Positions 10,885-23,070 are shown, numbered from the stretch's first letter. The stretch is 64,000 nt of DNA from Saxidomus purpurata (GCA_022818135.1 JAFMSR010000015.1:4099984-4163983), one strand, 5' to 3'. Made by a program: numbers and translations. The notes: a model not told the origin generated them from the sequence alone.

Positions 10885-11384
10885 NNNNNNNNNNNNNNNN
10901 NNNNNNNNNNNNNNNNNNNNNNNNNNNNNNNNNNNNNNNNNNNNNNNNNNNNNNNNNNNNNNNNNNNNNNNNNNNNNNNNNNNNNNNNNNNNNNNNNNNN
11001 NNNNNNNNNNNNNNNNNNNNNNNNNNNNNNNNNNNNNNNNNNNNNNNNNNNNNNNNNNNNNNNNNNNNNNNNNNNNNNNNNNNNNNNNNNNNNNNNNNNN
11101 NNNNNNNNNNNNNNNNNNNNNNNNNNNNNNNNNNNNNNNNNNNNNNNNNNNNNNNNNNNNNNNNNNNNNNNNNNNNNNNNNNNNNNNNNNNNNNNNNNNN
11201 NNNNNNNNNNNNNNNNNNNNNNNNNNNNNNNNNNNNNNNNNNNNNNNNNNNNNNNNNNNNNNNNNNNNNNNNNNNNNNNNNNNNNNNNNNNNNNNNNNNN
11301 NNNNNNNNNNNNNNNNNNNNNNNNNNNNNNNNNNNNNNNNNNNNNNNNNNNNNNNNNNNNNNNNNNNNNNNNNNNNNNNNNNNN
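10885..11384. other. assembly gap, 500 N
   Basis: Exactly 500 unknown bases, the usual placeholder for a gap of unknown size. Any open frame crossing it is meaningless. Confidence 1.
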
Positions 11385-12292
11385 CTGCTCCTACTCAGTC
11401 ACTCCATAGCAATAATGATAGTGAATAAATAAAAAAGAAAGATTAAAGGTGGGTGAAATTCAAGAAACCCCAGGGAAAGTATGACAGCTACAATATCACT
11501 ACATTATAATACTTTATAATTTATATTGAAGAACAGAATTCAGTAATTTTTAAATAATATCTTGTTACATTAAGCACAAGTGAAAGTGGGTACAGAGTAA
11601 GAAATGTGCTGTTGAATAGGTGACAAATGCCGACTATTAATTAACATTCAAGTCCTTCATTAATAAAATAATATACAGAAGGATGGCTTTTTGTAAAAAA
11701 AAAAAGTGCTTATCTGGCACTTTGAAAATGCGTATAGTTACCATGGTATTTATTCAAAAAAAAGAAAAAAAGAAAATGATGAGAAATGCGAAAAGATTAA
11801 GGTAAAATGTAGTGCGCACATCTGCATATCTCGTCTCCTAACCTTTCTTTTTCCTCTACCTCCATGGAAAATATGTACTTATTGTGATAACTACAATTTT
11901 CATATTGTTCAATATCAATTTGATATCAGTCTGTCTGCCTAGAGGACACATACAATTTGAACCATATTTTCCATACTAAACACAGTCCTCCCTCAATCGA
12001 TTACTTTTGATATATTCTTCTAGCAAACAGTGCAAATTATTATTAGACTGCTTGGATGTGCCATTCTCGTCATCCAGAGCATTCATTACATAATTTCATG
12101 TTTGTCTGAAAGGTTGGCAAACCACTGATGCATGAGGATGGGATGTGCGGGGTGATCATGATCTGCAATAGTCACACACGCAGAGTCACTTGCTGCTAGG
12201 TCCTAGCTTCTGGTACTTTTAACAATATGACCTCCTTTGGGCATCAAAGTATTTCTATTCAATAATGATGATTATTTGTCTTTTAAACGATC
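11385..12292. other. AT-rich non-coding stretch
   Basis: No gene or repeat supported. Short open frames lack codon bias. Confidence 0.35.
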
Positions 12293-12772
12293 TTTGATTT
12301 ATCAGAAACACATTGTAAGTTTTAGTTATACAGTCTTTACAGTATTGCAAAAAACATTGTTTAGTTGTATAGTATTATTATTGGCTAATTCATTTACTAG
12401 ATTTTCTATTACTAAATAATATACAATGTACCATATTTTGCGAGGAAAATACAAGTATGATGATTACCTACACCTATTGAAAATTTACATTTTTGAAACA
12501 ATTCTTTAGAAACATTGAAAAAACTTTAATTCTTTGATTGATCAGAAACACATTGTAAGTTTTAGTTATACAGTCTTTACAGTATTGAAAAAAACATTGT
12601 TTAGTTTTATAGTATTATTATCGGCTAATTAATTTACTAGATTTTCTATTACTAAATAATATACAATTTACATGTGTACCATCTTTTGCGAGAAAAATCC
12701 AAGTATGATGATTACCTATACCTATTGAAAATTTACATTTTTTGAAACAATTCTTTAGAAACATTCAAAAAA
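12293..12772. repeat. 240-bp direct tandem duplication
   Basis: Two head-to-tail copies with a 240-bp offset: ATCAGAAACACATTGTAAG begins at 12301 and again at 12541. The copies differ by scattered substitutions and a small insertion (TACATGTG near 12670). The sequence is AT-rich and non-coding. Confidence 0.9.
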
Positions 12773-13432
12773 CTATTTCAACAAAAACTACAAAATTATT
12801 TATATTTCAAAGTAACAACAAGTGAAACTCTACTTTGTGCAACAAAATATGTGGTCAGTGCCCAGTGCAAGATAAGGTCAATTGGCAGACAATTATTGTG
12901 AGACAGCAGGTTTTCAGGTTTTATGAGACATGCACATTAATTATCCATGATGGCATTACTGATAAGCCGTAGCTAGTGATAACTGATAACACATACTAAG
13001 CTGTCCAAACATTTTGAGGAAGCATAAGTCTCTGCTTGTTACAAAACAGTATGTATTTAAAAATTTACTCATGTTTTAATACAAAATTTATTACAAATCT
13101 AAGCTTTTATCCTGCAAATGGCAAGCAAGTTTGCATGTATGACCAGTTCATATCACGATTAGACTGTAGTCTGATCTACACTGCTATTCAGTAAGCAATA
13201 TTTTACTTAACATCTATTTATACACTTCAAGCGGAACTGCCAAAATTAGTACTCAACTCTACTTTACATACATGTATTAATAAGTCAGGTATAGTCCTTT
13301 TATGATAACTTGAAAGTTGCGTCACATGATGTTTACGTTTGCTGGTATTATGAAAACACCAAAACAGGTAAGACAGCTTTTTGTCAATACAATAAGTATT
13401 TGTTTTTCACATAGTTAATATAAAACTAGTCA
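12773..13432. other. non-coding, no gene seen
   Basis: AT-rich sequence; nothing supportable. Confidence 0.35.
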
Positions 13433-13505
13433 TTGGCTTAGTGGTAACGGCAGTAAAATTGCTTCATTTTATGACAAGGTCGTTGGTTCGAATCCCAGAA
13501 TGTTG
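13433..13505 (+). pseudogene. tRNA-like sequence
   Basis: A-box-like TGGCTTAGTGGTAACGG and a perfect B-box GGTTCGAATCC. A six-pair stem TAAAAT/ATTTTA around a six-base loop TGCTTC sits where the anticodon arm should be, one base short of a normal loop. The acceptor ends do not pair well. Likely pseudo-tRNA or SINE head. Confidence 0.45.
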
Positions 13506-13789
13506 GGGTTTCTTTTTTTTTACCCCGTTAAAATTCTTTGATATTCAAGAGTTAACCCATTTCATGGAAATATTAACATCTGTTCTCGTAAAGTTCTAAA
13601 CAGGAATGCGAGCAATGCATTAAAATTAATTCATACATTTGTATAGGGTATGAAATATCTACATACAAAATCTGGCAAAACGAGTTCTGTATTGACGAAA
13701 GGTTTACATATTAGACATGATATAAATGAAAAATAAAGTATCCAAAATAAGAAGAAAAGAAAACAAAAAGATTCATGAAAAATTAAATT

Positions 13790-13866
13790 CACTTGGATTC
13801 GAACCTGAACCGTCAAAACTACGATCAAATTGTCTACGCACTAACCAATTGAGCTATTCAGGCACT
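13790..13866 (-). pseudogene. tRNA-like sequence
   Basis: The minus strand has TAGCTCAATTGGTTAGTGC (good A-box) and GGTTCGAATCC (good B-box). The anticodon and acceptor stems are degraded. It lies about 290 bp from the oppositely oriented tRNA-like sequence at 13433. Confidence 0.45.
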
Positions 13867-13869
13867 TAT

Positions 13870-14206
13870 TATTTTTCCGCATTTTGTTAACTATTTATGT
13901 GATATTCTCCATAACAAGTACAGAGATAACCGTTAACCTGATTTACCTGTCAAGTTGAACCTAATCCAATGACGCGCTATCAAGTTATCATATGAGGACT
14001 ATATGGGTTAATCAAATACACCAGACAGTAAATGTTTATAAAACAGTAGAGCACCCGAACTTGCCAGCTTCGTTTGTCACAAAACTCAATAGCTTTGTCA
14101 CAAAACTTAATGTGAACTTACTGTATAATGTTTTTCCAAAATACATATATCCTACCATGGACAAAGCATTACAATGTCAAATTAATGACCAGAATGCTCT
14201 TCATGC
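13870..14206. other. non-coding, no gene seen
   Basis: Contains a small duplication of TTTGTCACAAAACT near 14080-14107. No gene supported. Confidence 0.3.
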
Positions 14207-14413
14207 ATGAAAAATATTTTCTTCATCATATCCTGGATTTTCGTGTTTTATGTTTCAGCTTGCAGCTTTACAAGTAGTAATGTTGAGACTACCATTTGCA
14301 CGAATTTTGGTGGTGGCAGCATTTCATTGATGGAAAACACAACATTCAAACTAACAAAACAAACATTTAAGACTATGCAGCAAATGAAGCAGTGTGGATC
14401 TTGCCAAAATTGA
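14207..14413 (+). CDS. small hypothetical ORF with signal-like N-terminus, 68 aa
   Basis: An isolated open frame. Its first 20 residues are strongly hydrophobic after a Lys (MKNIFFIISWIFVF), like a signal peptide, and the remainder is Thr/Ser-rich and ends CGSCQN. There is no recognisable domain, no good promoter and no splice context. AT-rich DNA often gives such hydrophobic frames by chance, so this is weak. Confidence 0.15.
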   Translation: MKNIFFIISWIFVFYVSACSFTSSNVETTICTNFGGGSISLMENTTFKLTKQTFKTMQQMKQCGSCQN

Positions 14414-14654
14414 AAAGCTTATATAAAATTGGAAAGCAGTCTTGTCCAGGATAAAGTAAAACCATATCTGACAGAAATGCTACATAAAGAGCTAGATCAT
14501 CATCAGGTAATGTTTATAATAGATCATTTACATGACATTGTCTTCTATGTCAGTCCTCATTCAAATATTCATGTCTTCCACCATGAAGTGGTGTGGGGAT
14601 ATATTGACTATGTGCTATTTGTCAGTCTATCTGTTCAAGTACAAAGTTTATCTT

Positions 14655-14900
14655 GACAACTTCTTTTATACCCCTTGCTTGATATCGTAAAACTTTGCAG
14701 GAAGAATAAGCATGAAGTCCAGTTGTGCGTATAATAATTTGTGGTCACTAGTTACAAGGTCACGGTCACAGAGACCTGAAAACAGAAAATCTTGTCTGTG
14801 AGTCTTCTCCAAAACCCTTTGCTAGATTATCATTAAACTTTCCAGGAAGCAATATAAAGTTTAGTTCTGTATATCATAATGTTGGATCACCAGCATAAAG
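14655..14900 (+). repeat. decayed relative of the GTCACAGTGAC minisatellite element
   Basis: Carries CAAGGTCACGGTCACAGAGA and two copies of an AAACTTT(C/G)CAGGAAG.A word (near 14691 and 14838). This resembles the element at 6642-7290 but is more decayed. Confidence 0.5.
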
Positions 14901-16261
14901 TAATTTTAATAAAACATTAATAAAAAGTAAAATAGTCTAGGACTGGCTGAAAGATATTTCAACACTACACCATGGTATTTTTGACAGACGAGCTGAAAGT
15001 GCACATTCAGTTAATATCTGGAGGATCGTTACAGATTGCCTTATATGATTTAAATATTTTTAAGTGGTATGTATAATATACTCATGTGGCTGGTTCTAAG
15101 TACAATGAACACTTTGGTTCGATTATAGCTATATAATAATGTGTATTATTTTTCATTTCCAAGTACAACAGAATATACTGATATTTGTCCATATTATACA
15201 TTTTGTATATATGGGGTATATTACATAATTTTATTGTTCTGATAGCTTGTATTGATCAAGTTGAATATGTAAAGTCTTAATCGCATGACATGAAAGGGTG
15301 ATTTGAAATATGTATTTACACTGACAACAAGTGCAATACTACCCATCTTGTAACATTTTGAGGTAACCACTCGAGCAAACAAGGTCATATATCACACTGC
15401 CGAATACAGGAAAATGTAGTAAGAATCGTATTGTGATAGTATTTCAAATAGAAAAGTCGTATAAAGTAAAGTATTTATCTAGTAAAATATCTAACTACTT
15501 TTTGTTTGGTTTTATTGCAGATTTTAGTGCCATCTAAGAAAAGGAAACAGAAGACCAAACCAAAAGTCCAGAAGACCAAACCAAAATACCCATAATTCTA
15601 GGATAATCAACACAAATGAAAATAACTTTTAATGTTGTGATCAAATATGTGACAAAGGATCTGTAATAACAAACACTAGAGGAATTTTCTTTTATGGGGC
15701 AAGTTGCACAAATATCTTGCAACAACACCAAAAATCATACAAACTCTACTTTGAGAACAGCTTGGTTTTCCTCTTAGATTTTTCATATAGTTTTTTTATA
15801 TTGTTTAAAGCACTGGTCACCAGTGTCACAAATGTTTTCTTCCACTGAATTCATATCTGGTCTGACATATAGGTCTTTGATATGAAGTAACTGGCATATA
15901 TGTATAAAATGGTAAAATAAAGCATATGAGATAGTGACAAATAAATCAAATAGAAGGTTTATGTGACATGATAAACATGTGAAGAAAAATATTATGTGGC
16001 TCATTTTTAGGTACAAAAGGATGATGTACAACAAAGGTCATGATGTACTATCCATTATCTGGTTTGCAATAGCAATGATGTTACAATAGTTGTGTATACA
16101 ATCAGAGTCTTGTATTCTTAATATCATTTTGACTATTCAATAAATTTTGAAAAGTTTTGAAATACAATAAAAATGTCTTTTAAAAATTATTAAACACTTA
16201 CACAGAACTTATTTCTAATGGCTATGTGCTATATTGAAAACATTAAGAAAACACTTTTAGT
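14901..16261. other. non-coding, no gene seen
   Basis: AT-rich. A small direct repeat, AGAAGACCAAACCAAAA, occurs twice near 15550-15588. No gene supported. Confidence 0.35.
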
Positions 16262-16535
16262 TCAGCATTCATGAGTTCCTCTATGTTAGAAAAATATATC
16301 TGAAACAAACATAGAGGAATGTTCCTCTATGTTAGAAAAGTATAACTGACAAGAAAGATAGAGGAATGTTCCTCTATGTTAGAAAAATATATCAAACAAG
16401 AAAGAAAGAGGAATGTTCCTCTATGTTAGAAAAATGTATCAGATGAGAAAGATAGAGGAATGTTACTCTATGTGTGAAAGATAGAGGAATGTTACTCTAT
16501 GTGCTAAATAAAGAGGAATATTCCTCTTTCTCTGA
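16262..16535. repeat. 46-47-bp minisatellite with palindromic core
   Basis: About six units. TTCCTCTATG or TTACTCTATG begins at 16276, 16322, 16369, 16416, 16462 and 16492, the last interval being only 30 bp. Each unit contains the self-complementary ATAGAGGAA..TTCCTCTAT, so the array can form a series of small hairpins. Confidence 0.9.
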
Positions 16536-16609
16536 CCAAGTACTGTTGCCTTTGGTTTTCAATGTACCCCCGGAAAAAGGACAAATGGAATTTCCTTTTT
16601 TATTCTGGA

Positions 16610-16720
16610 AGGCCTTGTAATATTCTGTCAGTGGTAAAAGGTAATAAAATCAGTTATTACCTTTTTCCACTACATCTTCTTCGGCAACTGTCAAATGGAG
16701 GGTAATAAGTACACTTACAA
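16610..16720. repeat. palindromic GGTAAAAGG/CCTTTTACC block
   Basis: GGTAAAAGGTAATAA and TTATTACCTTTTTCC lie about 10 bp apart as inverted repeats. Further CCTTTTACC words recur at about 16720 and 16890. It may be the terminal part of a small DNA element that also holds the 2A exon next to it; this is inference. Confidence 0.4.
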
Positions 16721-16936
16721 CCTTTTACCTCTACAAAGTTTGTTGAAAAGAAGTTATCACAAAATACCTCTTTGTTTTTTGCCCAAATAAAGACTGAAGT
16801 TTACTTCAAAATTTTTGCCAGATATAAAGGACACTATGTACATTTGAAAAATCACAAAATGTCATTTTCGGCCAAAATGGCAGTTATCACCTTTTACCTT
16901 TGAACCCTCGATTTGTGATGATGAAATTAATCATAC

Positions 16937-17146
16937 CTGTATCAGTTGGTCCAGGATTTGATTCTATGCCAGCAATGAGTAAGAGGATTCCAATAAATGT
17001 CACACTGCCAATGTACTTGAAGCATCCACTGAAGTGTATGGTGCAATACAGGATGACAACATCGACTCCACTGCCACAACGGAATGTTCCAATCCTTCCT
17101 CGGTATGTCTCAAGGTCAACACCCATGGTTTGAAACTGGGATCTGG
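16937..17146 (-). CDS. exon with 2A-like ribosome-skipping motif
   Basis: On the minus strand a strong Kozak context (AAACCATGG) opens about 60 residues, ending in a hydrophobic run (SVTFIGILLLIAG) directly followed by GIESNPGP at 16947-16970. NPGP after a hydrophobic or leucine-rich run and an acidic-x-x context is the 2A/2A-like motif, known from picornaviruses and also from non-LTR retrotransposons and other genes of sea urchins and molluscs (family knowledge). The canonical Asp before Ile/Val-Glu is Gly here, which may weaken skipping. The exon is bounded by a plausible acceptor (TTACAATTAG) at 17147 and donor (ACAG/GTATGA) at 16936, so the 2A peptide would head a spliced downstream protein. 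That downstream exon was not found. Without splicing the frame stops at 16887. Confidence 0.55.
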
Positions 17147-19203
17147 CTAATTGTAAGAAGTTGGTATAAATATATAGCCTGTACCATTTTTGATTATATC
17201 AGCTACACTTTTTAAAGAGGCAACTCTTTTTTCTTTCCTTTCTTTGCATCTTTACTATTTGAATTGTGTTAAAGATTTGCCTTAGATAATCTGTCTGAAC
17301 TTTATGTCGTACGTAGTTTAAAATCATATGGCATTGAATACCATGGGATTTTTGTTTGTCCTTAAACAAGCGCAGAGGTTTTTATACTTATATTAACCTT
17401 TTTTCTTTTATAATTTGTGATCAACCAGAAATGTAAATCGACATGTGAAGATTCTGTTAATTTACTGTTTCAGAAGTTTTATTGACTTGTCTATAGTTTA
17501 GACAATCGTGGTTCCTGTGTTCTATAGTTCATCATTTTTCAACATGGGTCAGGCTTAAAGTACAACGGTTGCCCCATTGTATATTGTATATTCTTAATAT
17601 TGATATATTGACTTTGCTGCCACCATACATATTTGATAAATAGTATAAAAGATTATATTTACATGTACTTCCTCGTTCTCTCCGACTGAAAATTGTAAGA
17701 ATTTTCAAGAGCGAGGAGGGCATTCAATGATCATCTTGATCCAAACAGCAAAAAACACGTTGAATTATAACAACGTGTACTTATTATGAATCACCAAATA
17801 CTACCTTATTAGTGTAGAACCCCTTCTAAATGTCAATATTAAAAATTAGGTATTCCTTCCAGTTGGAAGGAACAAAAGGCAATAGGCATCATGTAAACCT
17901 AACATTTATTCGCTTTGTCCTGACATATTTTCTTTGCCATGCTATCATGTTCCATGAATAGATTTTTTGTTTACTATTTCAAACATGTTTTGGCAAAAAG
18001 GAAAGTGAACTCATACAATTTTATATTGATTAACAGGGTTTATTAAGACAAAGTCACCAATTAAATACACCATTGTATAGCTCTAAGCATACACCCTAAT
18101 CTTATACAATTGAAATTGATAACAAATATTAAACTATTCAAATAAGTAACCAGTTCAAAGTTGTACTCACCTTTATATAATTGAATAGAAGGACATTTTT
18201 TTCCGAACTCAAATCGAAAGTCGGTCTTCAAAAAATGGACAACAAAACCCAAATGTAAAAATGGTACAATGAGGTTATCAACATAATCACGTGACTAAAA
18301 TATAAAGGCTTTATAAAGGTCATAATGCAGGCTTTAAGATAACAACCAAATTATGTGCAAAGAGCGTAAGCGACTGCTGCACAACACTTGATTTGTTTAT
18401 AAATTCAGTATGCCACCAGAATTCCCTTTTAAGGACTTAAAAGTTTACTGTTAGCCCAATGATAAAGAAAATTGACAACTCTATAGAGAGGAAACGAGGT
18501 ACGTTGGACCATTATATCTTAGCAGACATGTAAACATGGTGTGCTGTAGAGTATTTTGGTAAGCTTAGTAACATATTTTAGAAGAATGAACATTCTAATC
18601 GTTTATGAGAGATGAATTGTAATATGAGATTACCAGTGTTTTGCTTGGTTTGTAAATAAACAGCTATATTTTGTTTTATAATTTTAGACTTCGGCTGTGT
18701 TTTATTTGATATGTGTATATATTCCTCTCATTTTGTTATTATTTCAAATGTGCAATGGCCCGTATATTGGTTGGCTGAACATAGTCTTCCTCGTAATATG
18801 TTAGTGCTTATCCGTACTTATATTTTGCAAAGAACGAGGTGAATGAATAACTGACATACTAAGTCTTGAGCTTGATTTGTCATCCAATGAAAACGCCGCA
18901 TTTTACTATCTTATACACCACTCGCGTTCTAACTTACATATTGCAGCACGAATTGAACTGATTTAAACTTAGAACAGCTTTTTAGACGTTCTACTACTTC
19001 TAATGTTATATTGATTTGGACCAGCCTGGCAAGGTACAGGCTCAGCAAACTGCCAAATGTTACCATACATACAGAAGACTAAATTTCATAATTAATTCAA
19101 TAAAATTTCATATATTGATTTATTATGTGCATTTTGTCTGTTGAAATGAGGAATAACATTGAAGTTTGATTATACTGTAACACTTTCTGCTTATTTGTTC
19201 CAG
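17147..19203. other. non-coding, no gene seen
   Basis: About 2 kb of AT-rich DNA without a convincing frame, RNA gene or repeat. Confidence 0.35.
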
Positions 19204-19272
19204 GTGCAGGCTGGACAAAGAAGGCCATGGCTGGTGTACGAAGACCTTGTGGATTACATGATACTACATTAA
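19204..19272 (+). CDS. candidate terminal exon
   Basis: After a good acceptor (TTATTTGTTCCAG) there are 22 open codons rich in normal protein-like residues (VQAGQRRPWLVYEDLVDYM) and then TAA. A second frame is open over the same bases (AGWTKKAMAGVRRPCG), so the coding frame is not certain. No upstream exon was identified in the preceding AT-rich sequence. Confidence 0.25.
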   Translation: MQAGQRRPWLVYEDLVDYMILH

Positions 19273-19290
19273 GCTTAAGATGAGATAGAA

Positions 19291-19395
19291 ATGAGGGCTT
19301 TCAGATCCTTGTATTGCAAGAACTATATGGAAAGCGAATGGCCCAGTGATGTGTATGCCTGTATGGTTGGGGAACTGCACTTTTCCAAGGCAAAC
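19291..19395 (+). CDS. candidate first coding exon, 35 codons
   Basis: An ATG opens 35 codons (MRAFRSLYCKNYMESEWPSD, then VYACMVGELHFSKAN) ending exactly at a consensus GTAAGT donor in phase 0. The composition is less AT-rich than the surroundings. The product is not recognised and the next exon was not found; the repeat at 19476 follows directly. It could be a real exon or a fragment of a mobile-element gene. Confidence 0.3.
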
Positions 19396-19475
19396 GTAAG
19401 TATCTCCAAGTCTTTCTGGTGTTGACAGAGCTGAGTACAAGTCGTGGGCAGTGGGCAGTTCTATATTTATTTACA

Positions 19476-19895
19476 GTGACCTTGACCCGAGGAGCTCTGA
19501 AACACAACCCCATTACAGATCTTCTTAAATACTTACTACAAACAAAAGTTCCTTACATTTTGTCAACTGTAGCCAAAGATATTGAATATATTACGGTTTT
19601 CCTATCTTAGTAACAGTGACCTTGATCGCAGGAGCCCCAAAACACAATCCAATCAAAGATATTCAAAAATATTTCCTATACACCGAGTTTGGTTGCATTA
19701 TGTTCACTGTCACAAACATATTGTGTGTGTGAAACTTTCTAAGTTAAGACGGGGCAATAATCCAGTCAAAATACATGACAGAGTTATGCAACTTGTAAAA
19801 CTCTTTTTCCATTCTATTATACATTTGATAGCAAACAAATATTCCAAGTCTCAAAGTGATAGGTTTGGGATAGTTTGGATGCAAGTGACCTAAAC
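19476..19895 (+). repeat. CAGTGACCTTGA repeat element, ~138-bp units
   Basis: CAGTGACCTTGAcCcgAGGAGC begins near 19476 and recurs near 19614, each followed by AAACACAA.CC and AAAGAT/AGATCTTC words. A third, decayed unit ends with GCAAGTGACCT at about 19885. It is a bivalve-like interspersed repeat; the short frames inside it are not genes. Confidence 0.6.
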
Positions 19896-21360
19896 GCAAA
19901 AAATCGGACTAGCTAAAAAAATAAAGAAATACCAAAATATTCCACCCTTTCCTAAATGTATGTGTTGAAGACATTATCCAATAATTGTTTGTGAAACATT
20001 CTAACACTAATGATAATTTCTTTGAGCGTGATATACCTTACACAATTATCACTTTAGACACCCGGAACTACTTTCAGCTGCTGAAATTCTCTCCGAGTAA
20101 TTTTCACACCATATTTATGAGTATGCATGCGTTGGTATGAATGAAACGTAGTTTAAACAATTGTTACAGTAGTAAAATTTGCTACACTTCCGATATCGCC
20201 TGTAATAACAGCAACAACAAAATAATAGGAATAGTGTTTTAATGGAGGATTAAAATAGAACAGTCAAAATTCCACGAAATGCAGAGAATGCACGGAATGC
20301 TACGAGTACCCAGCAGCGAGTTCATGGTGGTGAAGTAAATAGTACTCCTTCAAACATTTTGTTTGTTTAAATTGACTTGTTTTTTTTTTTTACTTTTGAG
20401 TGATCTACCGGTTAGTATATCACTGTTTGGAGTTTATATGCGTTGTAATTTAATCACGAAGGCCAAAAGTAACGAAAATATCAAAATCGGCCAAAATCAA
20501 TCAAAATTTATGTTTTTTACCCCCAAAACAGGTCACACTCAGCATCTTTAGCATACAATGTGAAAAAGGGTATTAGATTAACTGTCCCATTGATTGACAT
20601 TCTTCCGTTTTAACAAAATCTATGTTTCATTCTTAAATGTGTAAGAAAAGTACCATGTAAATGTATCGAAACGATCTAAATGTACGCATGCACGTGACTT
20701 ACAAACTATTCAATTATGAACGAACTATTTCCATTGATGATTAAAACTTGCCTCCGAAAATGAGAACACAATGATCGATCTAACTACAATATCTAAAATG
20801 ATATGCTTGATTTTTCATGAAACATTTTCTTGTGGGTATAGTTTTAAGAATTAGATTTACAATTGATTTAAGAATGTTAATCAAAATAGTTTTACCAATT
20901 TTATTGGTTAATAAAAATTCTAACGCAAATCTATTTGAAAACTCATTATAATTAAAATCATGATATCTACCTAAATACGTGCCAAATTTCACTTTTAGGA
21001 AAACATTTCATTAGAGTACATAAAATGTGTCATCAGCAACCAAAAAGATGTACTTTCTAAACATTTATAGGGTTGCTGGAAACTTTCATTTTCTGAATTG
21101 CTTTTTACCAAGTTGTATATATGTAAGATGACTAAATAATATTTTCATTCAGGTATGATCATACATTATAAATGTAACTCGAAGGTCAGTGACAAATAAT
21201 GTATATGTATATGTATACATGTATGTATAAACATTATATAGCCTATCATTCATTTAATATACGGTTCGTTTTTATCACAGTGATAAAAAAATTCAAATGT
21301 TACCTTGATCGTTCGCATAAATAATGGTTTCATAATTTGCATTGGGCACTTTGCATGTTA
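19896..21360. other. non-coding, no gene seen
   Basis: AT-rich sequence with alternating TATATG runs near 21200-21225. Nothing else supported. Confidence 0.35.
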
Positions 21361-21362
21361 AT

Positions 21363-21403
21363 GAACTATATTGTTGTTGTTGTTTTTTTGTTGTTGTATA
21401 TTG
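21363..21403. repeat. (TTG)n microsatellite
   Basis: An imperfect TTG trinucleotide run. Confidence 0.85.
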
Positions 21404-21719
21404 TTTGCAATTATCAAATGCAATTGACCAGTGTGCAATATGCAATAATGTGTGACCAGTTAGATTGCTGGCAGATTGCGCCCCGCCAATTAACAACAAA
21501 TCATATCGCATCCTTTGTTGTGACTTATGCCCTTGGGCTAGATCAACTGAAATTCCTTCAATGGTTAGATCTACGCTAATTATTTACCATGGCAACGTTG
21601 TTAAAACGAGATATTGTTTGTGTAATTTGATCTTATTCAATTAAAGGTATGTTTAAACTGGAGTGTTCCGCAACATGTAAGTTAAAACTTCTAGTAGAGT
21701 AACTGTTAGATTTTATGGA

Positions 21720-21840
21720 TAACTCTTTTATAAAGACTAGATCTTAAAAATATGGCCTTAGTTCTACATTATTTTTTGAAATTATTTTGAATATAAATGC
21801 CAGCTCTTTTATAAAAACTAGATCTTAAAAATATGTGTCT
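21720..21840. repeat. short direct duplication, 81-bp offset
   Basis: CTCTTTTATAAA(G/A)ACTAGATC followed by TTAAAAATATG occurs at about 21723 and 21804. No gene lies in the flanking DNA. Confidence 0.7.
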
Positions 21841-22137
21841 TAAATAATATCATAATATTCTGTAATAAAAAACATTTTGTAACAAAAGTTTCAACCTATC
21901 ATCCTCGTATATGATGTATTTCAGCATGATTTAAGTTATACAAGTAAAGTTGCACTTGGGAAAATCTAGATTGGAAAAGTTTGTAACAAACAAATTCTTA
22001 ATCTTGTTATAAGAAACTTATTCCTAAAGAAAATAATCAAGTTTTTTTCTTGTCGTGCATGAGCGACTGAGCGGACTTTCAACGCTTGGACCGTTTCACA
22101 AAGTTGCTACTCTTAGAATTTTGAAACGTTCGTCATA

Positions 22138-22288
22138 CAGTCACATGAAGTTCGGACCCAAAAAATCATTTTTAAAAAACAACCCGGGCCGACCATAAAA
22201 CATATATAATTCGTATTATATATGCTTGATAGTCGGTCCGGGGCGTTTTAAAAGAATGACTTTTCAGGGCACAAACTTCATGCGACTG
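22138..22288. mobile_element. palindromic MITE-like element, ~151 bp
   Basis: CAGTCACATGAAGTT at the left end matches the reverse complement of AACTTCATGCGACTG at the right end. Pairing continues inward through ATCATTTTTAAAA and CCGGGCCGAC to a central CATATATAAT..ATTATATATG. Several mismatches show age. It has the form of a small non-autonomous DNA transposon; no target duplication is evident. Confidence 0.6.
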
Positions 22289-22861
22289 CGGTTCGTCCCT
22301 GTTGTCTTAGCCACTGACCTTCTATATTAGAGTTCCAAGGTAACTGGTGTAGGCTTATTCTCTCACTCCATTTAATGCTGCATCCACCCAGAACACACCA
22401 AGCGCCTCCCATTTACAAAAATAATTTAAATCGTAAGTTAATCATGTTTTTTACATGGAGCTTTGTGTGCTCATTTACTATAACAATGTAACGGATCTTT
22501 CTGGAGTACTGTGAGTGACGTCACATGGGAACTTTTCCGACATTTTACAGAAGTCGCCGAGGATTGTAATTTTTGCATTTCGGTGAAATACCGGCCAATT
22601 CGTATTTGTGATTTATGGCTCAATAAACAGGTTTCTTGTCGAAAGTTTCCAACCAATTGGGTTCAGTGCACTTTATTAACAAATGGCTTACAAAATATTA
22701 ACAGGTGAAATTTTCTATCAATGGGACCTTTAACGTTTTATCAGGAAATCACATAAAGTAAAGAGATCGCTACTAACATTTAAAGATTGAAGTTGGCTTC
22801 ATAAACTGAAGAAATTTATTAAAGAGCGTAGTCAGTACTTGCAAATAATGATACAGTAGAT

Positions 22862-23070
22862 ACGCCGTTGCGTAGTGGTAGCTTGTTAGCCTTTAGGACC
22901 GGATTGTCCCATGTTCGATCCCTACTAGTGCCATGGCGGTAGTGTCCTTAGGTAAGATACTAATAGTTTCTGTCATGAGCACGCGGCTCAGAATGAAATA
23001 TCCGTCACTGAGGGTAACTGTTTCGGTGGGAACGAGTCTCTGTTGAGTTCCCGTAAAACAGTTTCCGAAG
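22862..23070 (+). repeat. tRNA-derived SINE, family C, V-like core
   Basis: The head CGTTGCGTAGTGGTAGC is followed by a B-box-like CATGTTCGATCCCTA, then TAGTGTCCTTAGGTAAGATA. That resembles the GTGTCCTTGGGCAAGA(T/G) core of V-type SINEs (family knowledge). The remaining body reaches about 23070. The fit to the V domain is by memory only. Confidence 0.5.

Noticed and set aside
10857..11432. Open frames crossing the N gap
   Set aside because: They consist almost entirely of unknown bases.
16262..16535. CRISPR-like array
   Set aside because: The 46-47-bp units have no unique spacers, repeat contiguously, and the context is eukaryotic.
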